64,000 nt of DNA from an uncultured Pseudomonas sp. (GCF_946885955.1 NZ_CAMPHI010000028.1:1-64000); one strand, 5' to 3'; shown: positions 44,639-54,224, numbered from the stretch's first letter. The notes: generated by a model from the sequence alone, not told the origin. Program-made: numbers and translations.

Positions 44639-45730
44639 GTGCCACATGTTCACGCCTCACAGTTATTCAACGTCGATTCGTTGCTTGAGGAGTTACAGCA
44701 GGAAGTTGTCACGGGAGAAATTCTAGATCTGTTCGTCTCATCCCTTGCTTTTAGGAACTTCGACGGTTATGCCCGACGACTGCCGTTCGTGCTGGAGTGT
44801 GTGACGCACCAGGCCTCTACTTGGCAGACTCTGGTGGAAGTGGCCCCCATGAAGTTCTGGATCCGTCAAACACAGGAGGCGGTGCTGGTATTTGCCCAGA
44901 CTGAGCACTGCGGTTGTGTGCGGACCTATCGCTACCGGTGCGAGGAGCACTACAGTGACTACGATCTCAGGGGCACAGATTGGTGTTCGCTATCGACACT
45001 AGAAACTTTTTACGAGCAACTCGATACTCAAGCGGCCTCGGCTGTCTTCAGCGCCTGGGAGGCTTGGATGACGCGTTCCACGGCAGAGCCGACAGTATTA
45101 GCCGAAGGACGCTTTGAAAACACTGTAATCTCCCGATCGATGATTTTTTCCGGAACGGGCAGTTGCCTAGCATGTAAGTCACCCGCCGTTGCCAGTGCCC
45201 GCACCACATTGAGCAGTGCTGTCGACAATGGCCTGCTGATTCAATTGCCATTGTGCGCAAGGCACCTAAATGCTGCCCAGTCATACCCGAGCGTTGCCCG
45301 CTTTCTGGAAACTCTCTTTTCGATCTCGCTAAACCTACCGGACGTGGAACGCAGTGACGCAATCCCCGATGAATTGATCGCATCGTTACACGCTATGGTC
45401 GCCGAGGCGCTGGGCGGGGTTGTCGGCAGCGCGGAAAAACGTCGACGCGGCTGGCATCTACGTATATCTCTACCAGGCGGCTGGCATTGGCTGCTGCGTC
45501 TGAATACCTTAATGGATTATGCGTATATGCTTTACTCACCGGGCGCGAGCAAAGAGATCTATCGCGCCGATTCGGCACCTGATCATCCTGACTTACCATT
45601 TTTTCCAGACCATGAGCATGAACGGCCCTCGAAGAAAAATGAAGGGATCGCGCCAAGCTTCCTATATGGAAATCCGTTCTTGGACCTAAAACGTTTGCGT
45701 ACTGTGGAGCAGGAGTTACGTTGCTCTTGA
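44639..45730 (+). CDS. uncharacterised island protein with zinc-ribbon-like Cys/His pattern
   Basis: A 363-residue protein with GTG start at 44639, preceded by AGAAGGAAA at a normal distance. The middle has CLACKSP (about residue 176) and LCARHL about 27 residues later, a C-x2-C...C-x2-H pattern that may bind zinc. The N-terminal half contains QTEHCGCVRTYRYRCEEHY. The C-terminal part has a helical region and a disordered charged stretch (DHEHERPSKKNEG). I recognise no family. It is the only cargo gene on the plus strand besides the DUF2384 gene and ends at a stem-loop terminator. Confidence 0.7.
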   Translation: MPHVHASQLFNVDSLLEELQQEVVTGEILDLFVSSLAFRNFDGYARRLPFVLECVTHQASTWQTLVEVAPMKFWIRQTQEAVLVFAQTEHCGCVRTYRYRCEEHYSDYDLRGTDWCSLSTLETFYEQLDTQAASAVFSAWEAWMTRSTAEPTVLAEGRFENTVISRSMIFSGTGSCLACKSPAVASARTTLSSAVDNGLLIQLPLCARHLNAAQSYPSVARFLETLFSISLNLPDVERSDAIPDELIASLHAMVAEALGGVVGSAEKRRRGWHLRISLPGGWHWLLRLNTLMDYAYMLYSPGASKEIYRADSAPDHPDLPFFPDHEHERPSKKNEGIAPSFLYGNPFLDLKRLRTVEQELRCS

Positions 45731-45836
45731 ACCTACTTCGGCTTGTAGGAAAGAGGCTATTTACGCATCGACACTGAATGGCGCTTTTTTGGGGGGTTAC
45801 AACTAGCGGATGTGTAGAAGCTGAAAAGCAGAAAGG

Positions 45837-45864
45837 CAAAGGCCCGGTCACTAACCGGGCTTTG
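45837..45864. terminator. stem-loop terminator after the 44639 gene
   Basis: GCCCGGT (45842-45848) and ACCGGGC (45854-45860) pair around a 5-nt loop, extended by CAAA on one side and TTTG on the other. It lies about 110 bp past the stop and before the DUF2384 gene. The short T-run makes it a moderate candidate. Confidence 0.5.
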
Positions 45865-46005
45865 CAGATCCCTCTAGAGGAATAACTCGAGTGCCTCAAG
45901 GGCTACAGGTAAAACACTATGGTTGATTGATGCAGATGTCAATCTTCTTGCATCAAACCGCGACCGCCACCCAACATGTGGTATCGCGATTTCAGGAGAT
46001 ACGCC

Positions 46006-46455
46006 ATGCGAGCTGAAAGTCTTCGTGGCTCTGGATACTCAGCGTACCGTGTACGCCTTAAAACCTTGCTAGATATTTCTGTCTTAGCCAGTGATATGGA
46101 TATTCACAACTGTATTACACAGGGTTTTCCTGCAGCCCGACTGGTGCAGTTGACTGAAGACGGAACGGTGTCGCAGCTCGAACGTGATCAAATTATTCCA
46201 CCGCGAACGCTAAAGAGTCGCATCAACCGCGATCAGCTCCTGACAGTTGAGGAGAGTGATCGCTTCTTTCGCGTCGCGCATATCCACGCTATGGCCGATG
46301 CGGTGTTTGGTGAGTCCGACAAAGCCAAGCTTTGGCTCTCAAAGCCCAAGGTGCGATTCGGCGGCATGGCACCAGTGCAGATGCTGAATAGTCAGCAAGG
46401 CACAAGCCAGGTTGAAGAGATGCTACTGCAACTCGCAGAGGGCTTCATGCTGTGA
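46006..46455 (+). CDS. DUF2384 (MbcA/ParS/Xre-type) antitoxin-like protein, orphan
   Basis: A 149-residue protein; ATG at 46006 has AGGAGA 7 nt upstream. The C-terminal half shows the MbcA/ParS toxin-binding domain: LTVEESDRFFRVAHIHAMADAVFGESDKAKLWLSKPKVRFGG and the ending MLNSQQGTSQVEEMLLQLAEG. The N-terminal half is an Xre-like helical domain with RTLKSRINRDQLL. Family members neutralise RES-domain NAD-consuming toxins encoded immediately downstream. Here no RES gene follows: the next ORF is on the opposite strand, 185 bp away. It is thus an orphan antitoxin, possibly stabilising the island in trans or acting against another plasmid's toxin. Confidence 0.85.
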   Translation: MRAESLRGSGYSAYRVRLKTLLDISVLASDMDIHNCITQGFPAARLVQLTEDGTVSQLERDQIIPPRTLKSRINRDQLLTVEESDRFFRVAHIHAMADAVFGESDKAKLWLSKPKVRFGGMAPVQMLNSQQGTSQVEEMLLQLAEGFML

Positions 46456-46640
46456 CCCTACAATCAGGTCAGCCGGTGGAGGCAGCTAAGTAAGGTCTGC
46501 CTGGTTGGATGGCTAAAGCGGTAGGGCGTGGAACGGTAGCCGATGAACCAATACCCTAATGTATAGTCGTTAGAAACTTGTGCAAGCTTGTCCTAGGGCT
46601 GCTCAGCTGATCATACCGTAATCTGTAGTCGATAGACTGG

Positions 46641-47048
46641 CTAAGTAGATTTATGAGTGTTCCTCAGCGGCGCCATTATCGACTCCACATCCAGCCCGCT
46701 AAGTAGGCAGTTGTGCGCTATTGCCGAAAGGGCTTCAAAAAGCTGGTCTCGCTGTCTCGCCAGGGCGGCATTTTCCGTCTTAAGGCTTGCAATACGCTCT
46801 TCAAGGCTTCTGCGCCGACGGGCATGGTCTGGATCTCTCCCGCTTTCCTTAAGTTGTGCGATTCGGGCAGACTCGATTCTGTTTCCACGGTCACCTCCTA
46901 GCGTAGCTCGGCTTGTCAGGCCCAGCCGGCGCTGCACCTCCGGTCGGGAAATGGGAGCGAGTTCCACTCCTGAGCTAATCATCTGGGCGAGGAGGGCGTC
47001 TATTGCCTCGTCTAGAGTGCCGCCCCTCAATGTCTGTCGTCGCGCCAT
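46641..47048 (-). CDS. small coiled-coil accessory protein of the recombinase trio (TnpC-like)
   Basis: A 135-residue protein. Residues 10-55 look like a helix-turn-helix (TLDEAIDALLAQMISSGVELAPISRPEVQRRLGLTSRATL), and residues 75-110 form a coiled coil (RRRRSLEERIASLKTENAALARQRDQLFEAL). This matches the short protein that follows the last recombinase in Tn554-like and related recombinase-trio elements, where it sets insertion orientation or efficiency. It starts 9 bp after the stop of the 707-residue recombinase on the same strand. Function in this element is inferred from context. Confidence 0.8.
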   Translation of the reverse strand: MARRQTLRGGTLDEAIDALLAQMISSGVELAPISRPEVQRRLGLTSRATLGGDRGNRIESARIAQLKESGRDPDHARRRRSLEERIASLKTENAALARQRDQLFEALSAIAHNCLLSGLDVESIMAPLRNTHKST

Positions 47049-47056
47049 AGTCGCCT

Positions 47057-49180
47057 CTAGTCATCTGAAACCGAACTGTGTCGTTTGTCCGTATCTGCAA
47101 CTGTCACAGGATGCCCATCTGGAAACACTCGTTGCACACCTACATTGGTATCGCGTGCAAGGACGGATTTTAAATTGTTGAGCTTGTCTTCCTGGTCTGC
47201 CAGCCACACATCGCTGCCTGCCTCTCCGGCGCCGGCATCGCGCATGATGGTAATTGCCTTCGTCAGATTCTCGGCTTGTTTCTCAAGGTTGGCCCGCTCC
47301 GATGGAGTGCCCATCAGATGGAGATGCGAGCAGCCATTCCAGCACTGAAGATGCTTAGGGCAGGGCGCCTGGGAGAAATCGTGAATGCAACCTCCGAAGG
47401 GTGTTATGTGTAGCGCCGTGGCGTGTACGGTGAGGAATGCTTCTGCAGTTATCGTGCCTTTATCTGACAGCAACGCATGGTAACTGTCGGTCAAAGCGCC
47501 CTGAATACGCCTATCTCTTATGCCCGTATGTAGAAAGTCGATACGCTCGTGATGACTATTAAACGCCAAGAACTCTTGATGGGCAGCTGTATTTTCCTCA
47601 ATGCTTGTGTGTTGGTAATAGATATTCTGGTCGAGGCGTTTTCGCCCCAGGGCCAACGCCTGCTGAACATTACTCATGCCTGTCAGATGGTAAATAGTAT
47701 TTCGCCAGTGGCGCGGTTGATGGCTAGTTAGCTTGATCGGCGTCCCATCAGCCTCCAATAATGAACGGCGCGAGAATATGGACGAGAATTTCGGATCCGC
47801 ACCGAGAGCCCGGTTGATGTCAGCCAGCAGGACTCGCCGCGGTACGGCACGGAACACATTGCTCTCACGGCCACCTAAACGAAATTGTCCGTCAAACGCA
47901 ATTGCAAGCGTTTCGCTAGTTGTAAGCACTGTCCGAGGCATACCACCGAAATTCTCCGTTAGCACCTCATGACCGCGCAACTTAGGAATGAGTAACTTTT
48001 CAATCTCACCGGCTAGGTACCTCCGTCTCCTAGCTTCAGTGCGTTTAAGCTTTGTTTCATCGTCGAATGGGTCAACGCCATTTCTAGAAAGATACAAATA
48101 GAGATTCCGACCTGGGCTTGACCCGTCACTAAATCCAAGCCATTCGAGAACTTGATTTTCAGTCAGAACTTCCTGCGGCGAGTAATCCCACAGACGTCCC
48201 GGATTCGCTTCTTGCCATCTAGCGACTTCTCGCTGTTCCTGCGTCAGTACCTTGAGTCGTTTGACTGCACGCTTGGCTAGAGGAATGTCGCTTTTTGCAA
48301 ACCAATGAACACGAGATTGAAAATTCTTCTCCGCAAAGTACCTAATTCCGCATTCGACCAGGCGCTTGCCATTTGCATCTACAACTACCTCGCCTGTTGC
48401 TCCTTTGATTGGCCTTTCGACCCAACAGTCAAAAGGAATTACCGCTACCTCGTTCCCCCTTTGGCCTGTCGCGATCAGTAAATCGATAACTCGCAGCAAG
48501 ATTTCTTCGCCGTCAGTAAGTGGGTTATTCGAGCAAAGGGCGTAGGCCTCCATCGCCTCCCGAGAGGGTAGCCTCTCGTCAGATTTACGCTGTTTTACAT
48601 CACGATCAGGATCATGCAGTGAAATGTAATCGTGACGATGCTTTTCTGGTTTTGCATCGTGCTCAAAGTGGATGGCGATCTCGGTTAATTGCAGGCTATC
48701 AATCGTATCGGCTACTACTTGAAGATGAGAGATCGCGTCGTACAGATTCTTGTAACCACTTCGGCTGAGGAACTCTACGACGCGATCAAAATCGCCTCTT
48801 GTCAACTCTGTTGGATCAGATGCGCCGCGCTCAAATAAGGGGTTGTACAGGCGCCGTATAGCAATATTGTATGCAGCCACCATCGAAAACTTCAGGCTCC
48901 GGGTGCGCTGTAAATACACAATCAGGGCCTTGTTAAAATCTTGGAACACGAGGGGGAGTGGGCCCTTCGCCGGAGAAGGATAGCCCGTTGTTTCGAGTGC
49001 TTGTCGGTGCGTCTCGAAGGTGAGCGTATTTTGCTTTCCCCGTTGCGGTAACCAGTCTCCGACGCCCCATAACGATGACGCCCACAGTGTTGAAATCGGT
49101 AACGAATGGAAAATCGCTTGTTCCTGTGTAACAAAACCTTCGAGGCGTTGATTTGCTCTAGACAGCGTCATCTGCAGCAT
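47057..49180 (-). CDS. large tyrosine recombinase (third gene of trio)
   Basis: A 707-residue integrase-like protein. Catalytic features: Arg in ATGQRGNEVAVIP, HxxR in TSHQPRHWRNT, and the nucleophile region LDQNIYYQHTS. The C-terminus has a Cys/His cluster (GGCIHDFSQAPC...CWNGCSHLH), as in the large third recombinase (TnpB-like/RIT-C) of Tn554-like elements. Start at 49180 or 49171; it overlaps the end of the middle recombinase by 23 nt (or 14). The three recombinases of such elements work together in site-specific integration and excision. The protein appears full length with all catalytic boxes. Confidence 0.85.
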   Translation of the reverse strand: MLQMTLSRANQRLEGFVTQEQAIFHSLPISTLWASSLWGVGDWLPQRGKQNTLTFETHRQALETTGYPSPAKGPLPLVFQDFNKALIVYLQRTRSLKFSMVAAYNIAIRRLYNPLFERGASDPTELTRGDFDRVVEFLSRSGYKNLYDAISHLQVVADTIDSLQLTEIAIHFEHDAKPEKHRHDYISLHDPDRDVKQRKSDERLPSREAMEAYALCSNNPLTDGEEILLRVIDLLIATGQRGNEVAVIPFDCWVERPIKGATGEVVVDANGKRLVECGIRYFAEKNFQSRVHWFAKSDIPLAKRAVKRLKVLTQEQREVARWQEANPGRLWDYSPQEVLTENQVLEWLGFSDGSSPGRNLYLYLSRNGVDPFDDETKLKRTEARRRRYLAGEIEKLLIPKLRGHEVLTENFGGMPRTVLTTSETLAIAFDGQFRLGGRESNVFRAVPRRVLLADINRALGADPKFSSIFSRRSLLEADGTPIKLTSHQPRHWRNTIYHLTGMSNVQQALALGRKRLDQNIYYQHTSIEENTAAHQEFLAFNSHHERIDFLHTGIRDRRIQGALTDSYHALLSDKGTITAEAFLTVHATALHITPFGGCIHDFSQAPCPKHLQCWNGCSHLHLMGTPSERANLEKQAENLTKAITIMRDAGAGEAGSDVWLADQEDKLNNLKSVLARDTNVGVQRVFPDGHPVTVADTDKRHSSVSDD

Positions 49181-50679
49181 CCTCAGTTTGTTGCCGGCAG
49201 CGCTCGATCGTAGCGCTTACCGCGAGAATGGTTGTCTGATGCTGGGCGAGGGGGCGGTTGTGAATGAGATCACCGGCTTGTTCTGCGATATCAATAAACC
49301 GCTGGGCCTCTCGTTGAAGCGCCTCTCTCACCTGCTCATGGCGGCCGTCAGCAAAGGGGTGAAACTTCTTGCAGGTGTAGCAGGCGTAGACAGGGTTGTA
49401 CGGACAGTGAGTATGGACAGGGAGGGCGCAAGCACCTATATCCCCGATGTATTGCGTATCTATGACACCGCGAACTGCTCTTTCTGAGACTGTGTTCCGA
49501 CGGTGAACAATTTCCCCAGTTAATAAGCTGCGCATGATGCGCTTATAGGAAGGACTCTTGCCGAGTGCTTTCTCTTTAATTCGAGCAATGTTGGGCGTTG
49601 CTGTTATGTAAGCACGCGCCGCAACTGTACTGTTGTGACCGAGTAGCTCGGCAATCATGTCTACTGGGGTGCCCTGGTCAGCCAAACCTTGTCCGAGGTG
49701 ATGACGCAACAACATGGTTACCTGATTTGGCTTTTCTATCCCTGCTTCACGTAGCTCATGTTTGAGGCCTTGACCGATTTTCATTAACCGAAAGGCGCCT
49801 TCCACGACGACTGACAAATAATGGTTCGCAGCCGCTACCAAAACGGCGTTGAATTTCTGAAATGTGCCGTGAGATTTTCGCCCCAAGGAGGTTGGTTATT
49901 TTGCGAGGGCGTCGCTCAGGCCTACGCTGGCCGATCTTTTTAGCCATGGGGAGCCATAGACTATAGTAGGTCTCATGATCAGCACTTTCAATTAACTCAA
50001 AATCGGCAATGTCAAGCGAATGAAATTGAATAGATCGTGGTGCTAGTTCGAAACCCAAGTGAAGCGCCACATTAAGCTGGACCTCCTCCCAAGAGCAAAA
50101 TGATAAATCTCGTTCAATGCGTTTTAGCAACCGAATTTCTTCATTGAGCTCTAAGCTAGACTGCGAGAGAAAAATTCTCGCATACGGATCAACCCGATCC
50201 GATCTTGCATTCTTGACTTTTAAGTAAGATCTTGTGTCGAATCCATTAATTCCTCTATCGTTTGCCCAACGATAAAACCCTCGAAATCCTACCAGTGCTC
50301 TTCTAGATTTTTTTAATTCTTCAAGAACTGACGTTAGCTCAGTGGATTCCCAAGGAAACCCAGTCGCTAGATTTGTATTAGATAAAAAGCGAAGGGAGTC
50401 TGCGAACATTGCCGCTGTTCGAGGCGCGTATTTTTCAAGTGCGTAGGCCATAAAGCCCTTGCCTATTTCGATGAGCTCTGAGTTCAATTGGAGTAAGGTC
50501 CAATCAATTGTCATTGCAATACCGCCGTCATACCACGTCCAGACGCTCAATCTAGTATCGACGTACCTTGGTTGGTCATTAGTCCGAGTTCGAATCGCAA
50601 CATGAGCCGGGCCCTTGAACACGTAGGCTGGAGGAGAGGAGGAGGGTGATGCCTGTTCGTGATCGGCTGATTTAGTCAC
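49158..50679 (-). pseudogene. middle tyrosine recombinase of trio, split by a one-base frameshift
   Basis: GTG start at 50679 with AAGGAGG 6 nt upstream. The frame runs 307 codons to a stop at 49756, ending FVSRRGRRLSVNE then NRSRPQT. The C-terminal recombinase half, with LLRHHLGQGLADQGTPVDM, LLGHNS and ARAYITAT plus a Cys-rich tail, is in another frame and ends at 49158. At about 49787-49797 the DNA reads GTTAATGAAAATCGG; removing one A from the A4 run gives V-N-E-I-G-Q-G-L-K and joins both halves smoothly (about 505 residues). So this is either an inactivating insertion, a +1 programmed frameshift, or a sequencing error in a homopolymer. The downstream part has no good independent start. 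Confidence 0.8.
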
Positions 50680-50690
50680 GACGAACCTCC

Positions 50691-51944
50691 TTAACTGTCA
50701 AGTCGGCCCCACGCTGCCGAGGCACGTTGAGCGTTATGGCGGTTGGCCGACTCGGCTAGATAACGACTTGCATAACGACGTGGCATCGCCGAAGTCTCAG
50801 CCCAACCGCAGACTCGCCGGAGTTCGTCCGTGGCGCGCTCCAGGTCGTGCCCACTCTGCTCGACCAGGTAAGCCAAGAAACGGTCGGCGAAGGTGTGGCG
50901 AAAGTCATGCGCAGAAAGGGTAGGCAACAACCCCGGATGCGCCAGTTCAATGGTCAGAAACAGCCGATCGAGGACGTTAGACAATGCGCGAATCGACAGC
51001 GGGCGGCCTCTGTCAGAGATGAACAGATAGCGGTACCGCAATTTCATCGGCTTGCCGTCACGTAGAGGGCGCCGTTCGCTCTGGATGTAGTGCTCGTAGA
51101 CCTCATACAACTGTGCAGAAATACCTACGGTTCGTCCGTGGGTTTTCAGCGCAGGCTCTTCAGCACGCGGGTCGGCGGGGTCATGTTCGCGGTCATTGAT
51201 GGTGACATAGGCGTGCTGAGAACCTTGGTTGATATCCGTGGTGTAGAGCTTCAGAAGCTCTCCACGACGGATACCGGTCTCCAGCAACAATTCAATCATT
51301 AGCCAATTGCGCAACTGCAACCGTTCCGGAAATGGATTCTCCGCGGCGCCCGGGCGAATCAGTGTGCGGATGATCTGGAGTTGGGTATCTGTCAGACTGC
51401 GGTAACGAGTGTGGTCGGGACGAACATTGATGATATGGCCCTCAAAGCGTCGTTCAATGACGTCGGCGACATCTGCAAATGCCACCTCAATGTTAGCCAG
51501 AGTGGTTGAGTTCTGACGAGCGCGAGGGATGTATCGGGTGACAGACCAGGACAGGTACTGCTTCAACAGCCGCAGGTGCTGGTCACGGGTGCGCGGATCG
51601 ATCTGTGGAAAAGCTGCCATTGCAGCTGTGCCGATTCGTGCGACCAGATTATCGGCCTGGCGGCCGCTTTGGAGCCAGAGGGCGTAACCGTCCAGTAGCG
51701 CCAGAATCGCTTCAAAGTGGCAGGCCAAGATGGCCTCATCGATGTCTAGCTCCCGGCTTTTGGCATAGGTGTAGAAAGCTTGGATCGCACGCAGGTGCGC
51801 TGCGGCAGTGTTGTATGCACGATGCCTGAGCTTGAGCTGGACGTAGATAAATGGGACTAGCTTGGGCAATGGCGTTGCTAGACCATCCTGCACAAGCAGA
51901 GGCACGCGCTGACCGGACGAGAAACGACACTGAATCAGCTTCAT
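50691..51944 (-). CDS. tyrosine recombinase (first gene of trio)
   Basis: A 417-residue protein; start at 51944 (MKLIQCRFSSGQRVPLLV) with GAGGTGG upstream, preferred over the in-frame start at 51989. Catalytic boxes: Arg in LLETGIRRGELLKL, HxxR in SAHDFRHTFADRFL, and CGWAETSAMPRRYASRYL with the Trp/His position and Tyr. This corresponds to TnpA/RIT-A. It is the gene closest to the right attachment-like repeat (about 100 bp away) and the first of the recombinase operon. The downstream frameshifted recombinase starts 11 bp after its stop. Confidence 0.88.
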   Translation of the reverse strand: MKLIQCRFSSGQRVPLLVQDGLATPLPKLVPFIYVQLKLRHRAYNTAAAHLRAIQAFYTYAKSRELDIDEAILACHFEAILALLDGYALWLQSGRQADNLVARIGTAAMAAFPQIDPRTRDQHLRLLKQYLSWSVTRYIPRARQNSTTLANIEVAFADVADVIERRFEGHIINVRPDHTRYRSLTDTQLQIIRTLIRPGAAENPFPERLQLRNWLMIELLLETGIRRGELLKLYTTDINQGSQHAYVTINDREHDPADPRAEEPALKTHGRTVGISAQLYEVYEHYIQSERRPLRDGKPMKLRYRYLFISDRGRPLSIRALSNVLDRLFLTIELAHPGLLPTLSAHDFRHTFADRFLAYLVEQSGHDLERATDELRRVCGWAETSAMPRRYASRYLAESANRHNAQRASAAWGRLDS

Positions 51945-52047
51945 CGGCAGCCACCTCATTCTATGGTTCACCATGAACGCAAAGGACATGGCCCGTTGAA
52001 AGAGTGGATGCCAGAGACGGGTTTGTCGAATCAGCAGCTTAGGTAGC

Positions 52048-52082
52048 TCATGAACATCTATGACATAGCCTGTCGTTTAACA
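52048..52082. repeat. right attachment-like site of the integrated island
   Basis: Direct, imperfect copy (28/35) of 35051-35085, from TCATGAACAT to TTTAACA. It lies just upstream of the first recombinase gene and marks the change to chromosomal sequence on the right. It is followed by a near-palindrome CATAATATACATTATG (52081-52096). Confidence 0.65.
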
Positions 52083-52093
52083 TAATATACATT

Positions 52094-52137
52094 ATGCGAA
52101 GTGTAGCCTTGGCAGAGTACGGCAAGGCGCTTCGCAT
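52094..52137. terminator. long stem-loop between MFS gene end and island
   Basis: Outer arms ATGCGAAG (52094-52101) and CTTCGCAT (52130-52137) and inner arms GCCTTG (52106-52111) and CAAGGC (52123-52128) form a two-part stem with a small bulge. Placed right after the MFS stop (minus strand), it may be its terminator; there is no clear T-run, so it could also be an element of the integration site. Confidence 0.4.
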
Positions 52138-52156
52138 TCAGCCGCTTATGTTCAAC

Positions 52157-53383
52157 CTATTCCCGAGCCTCCTGGGCTTTGTCCCGTCCGCTCGGCAGCC
52201 ATGCCAGGCCGATAAGCGCGATGATGCAAAACGCGGCGCCGGCGTAAAAAGTGAACGATGCCCCGAGCCGGTCCCATAGCAATCCGGCCACTACACTTGC
52301 CAGCAGCATCGCCAAACCGCTCACCAGGTTGAAGAAGCCATAGGCGGTGCCGCGCAGGTCGGCCGGTGCGGTGTCGGCAACCATGGTCGCCAGCAGGCCT
52401 TGCGTAATGCCCATGTGGATTCCCCAGAGTGCTACGCCTGCTAGTACCACCCCCCAGTGGTTGCTGCTCGCCAATACCATGTCGGCGGCGATCAGGACGA
52501 TCAGCCCGAGCGTCAGCAAGGTCCTGTGCTTCATGCGGTCGGAGAGCTTGCCGAATGGGTACGCCGAGAATGCATAGACCAGGTTCATCGCCACCATCAC
52601 CAGCGGTACCAGCGCAACCGGAATGCCGCTCTGTTGCGCGCGCAGTACCAGAAATGCCTCGCTGAACCGTGCCAATGTGAACACCGCGCCGATACTCACC
52701 ACCCACCAGTAAGCACTGCTCAGACGTTTCAGGTTCTCACGTCGGATCGGATTGCTGCGCCTGGTCGTCTGCTGTGTTTTGGGCTCGCGTAATCCGAATA
52801 GCAGCAATGCGACGGCGATCATCCCGGGAATTACCGCCACCCAGAACACCGCGCGAAAGTCATTGGCCCAGAGCAGCATCAAGCCAACGGCCAACAAGGG
52901 GCCGAGAAATGCGCCAACGGTGTCGAGCGACTGACGCAGGCCGAATGCCGCGCCACGCAGGTGCGCTGGCGTGATGTCTGCCACCAGGGCATCGCGTGGC
53001 GCGCCGCGCAGGCCTTTGCCGACCCGATCCAGCATGCGCGCGGTCAGCACGATGCCGGTCGTCGACGCCAAGGCGAACAGTGGTTTGGTCAGCGCGCCCA
53101 GTGCATAGCCGCACACGGCTAAACCTTTACGCTTACCGAGGTAGTCGCTGAGGGCTCCGGAAAATACCTTGACGATCAGCGCCGTGGATTCTGCCAGGCC
53201 TTCCACCAGGCCCACCGCCAGTGCGCTGGCGCCAAGGGTGGTGACCATGAACAACGGCAACAGGCTATGAATCATCTCCGAGGAGATATCCATCAGCATG
53301 CTGACGAAACCGAGTATCCAGATGCCCGTGGGGATTTGTCGCAAGGTGCTTCGGGTCGTTGCTGTCGTCGTTCCGCTGCCCAT
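52157..53383 (-). CDS. MFS transporter
   Basis: A 408-residue inner-membrane protein with about 12 hydrophobic segments. The loop-2/3 motif reads GALSDYLGKRKGLAVCGYALG, and loop 8/9 has the mirror FGKLSDRMKHRTLLTLG, both typical of the major facilitator superfamily. MLDRVGKGLRGAPRDALVAD is characteristic of a bacterial MFS subgroup often annotated as hypothetical or multidrug exporters. Substrate unknown. It is next to a solute-binding protein gene on the same strand but 43 bp apart, with no evident functional link. GC content and codon use return to the chromosomal average here. Confidence 0.9.
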   Translation of the reverse strand: MGSGTTTATTRSTLRQIPTGIWILGFVSMLMDISSEMIHSLLPLFMVTTLGASALAVGLVEGLAESTALIVKVFSGALSDYLGKRKGLAVCGYALGALTKPLFALASTTGIVLTARMLDRVGKGLRGAPRDALVADITPAHLRGAAFGLRQSLDTVGAFLGPLLAVGLMLLWANDFRAVFWVAVIPGMIAVALLLFGLREPKTQQTTRRSNPIRRENLKRLSSAYWWVVSIGAVFTLARFSEAFLVLRAQQSGIPVALVPLVMVAMNLVYAFSAYPFGKLSDRMKHRTLLTLGLIVLIAADMVLASSNHWGVVLAGVALWGIHMGITQGLLATMVADTAPADLRGTAYGFFNLVSGLAMLLASVVAGLLWDRLGASFTFYAGAAFCIIALIGLAWLPSGRDKAQEARE

Positions 53384-53426
53384 AAATTCGTCTTGCCTGA
53401 CCCAGAATTTGGGCTTTAGGTGTGGT

Positions 53427-54224
53427 TCATCGCTCTTCGGCGGCCAGTTGCAGGTATTTATATGTCAATCGATCGATGGTTCCATCGGCTTCGAACTGTT
53501 GAACTGCTGCGTTAATTTTATCCAGGTATTTGATATACATTGATTTTTTTGAAACTGCTATATATACGCCCTGCTTCGAAATGGCATTCGGCAAAGGCTG
53601 TATGCGGTCATCGAAACCATAGCGTTTAAGTTGCAGTGTCCCGCCATACAGGCTGAATGGGTAATAGTCGGATCGACCGTTATCCAGTTTTTTCAGGTTT
53701 TGCAGCGGCGTGGACACCCAATCCATCTGCAGGTACCTGACGATGAAATCGTCGAAGTCCTTCCCATAGCTTTCGCCCAGCATCGCGGTACCGCGCTTGC
53801 CGATCAGATCGCCCCACTTGTCGAAGGTGAACGCCCTGCCCTTGCGCACCCAGACCACACTTATATCGTCGAGATAAGACCGTTCGGGATAGGCCAGGTA
53901 TTGCGTTCTGTCGAGGGTTTTATAGATTCCGACGATTACATCGATGTTGCCGCTAGCGGCGCCGTTCTGTACCCGCTTCCAATTGCCGCGCACCGGGAAG
54001 ACGACCTCGATGCCCAAGTCGTTGAAAATCATCTCGGTCAATTCGACACCGACACCGGTAATTTGCTCGCCGTGCTGCCACGAGAACGGTGGGTAGTTCG
54101 GATGCCCGGACGCGATCAGCACCTCGCCCGCTTGTACCGGCGCCAAAGCGATTACGCCGAACAGGAAATATAGCCGGCACAACAGCTTTAGCGTGGATTG
54201 GCCAACCGAGCGTTGCCTGCTCAT
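53427..54224 (-). CDS. periplasmic amino-acid-type solute-binding protein
   Basis: A 265-residue protein with an N-terminal signal peptide (hydrophobic LKLLCRLYFLFGVIALAPVQA, cleavage likely after QA). The mature part begins GEVLIASGHPNYPPFSWQHG and has the SBP_bac_3 fold pattern GVGVELTEMIFNDLGIEVVF and GNIDVIVGIYKTLDR. Family members bind amino acids or opines in the periplasm, or act as sensor-domain-like stand-alone proteins. No permease or ATPase gene is adjacent, so it may serve a transporter elsewhere or have a sensory role. Confidence 0.88.
   Translation of the reverse strand: MSRQRSVGQSTLKLLCRLYFLFGVIALAPVQAGEVLIASGHPNYPPFSWQHGEQITGVGVELTEMIFNDLGIEVVFPVRGNWKRVQNGAASGNIDVIVGIYKTLDRTQYLAYPERSYLDDISVVWVRKGRAFTFDKWGDLIGKRGTAMLGESYGKDFDDFIVRYLQMDWVSTPLQNLKKLDNGRSDYYPFSLYGGTLQLKRYGFDDRIQPLPNAISKQGVYIAVSKKSMYIKYLDKINAAVQQFEADGTIDRLTYKYLQLAAEER

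Noticed and set aside
49158..49886. Independent 242-residue recombinase gene
   Set aside because: It lacks the N-terminal half and a good start, and joins the upstream frame by a one-base change.
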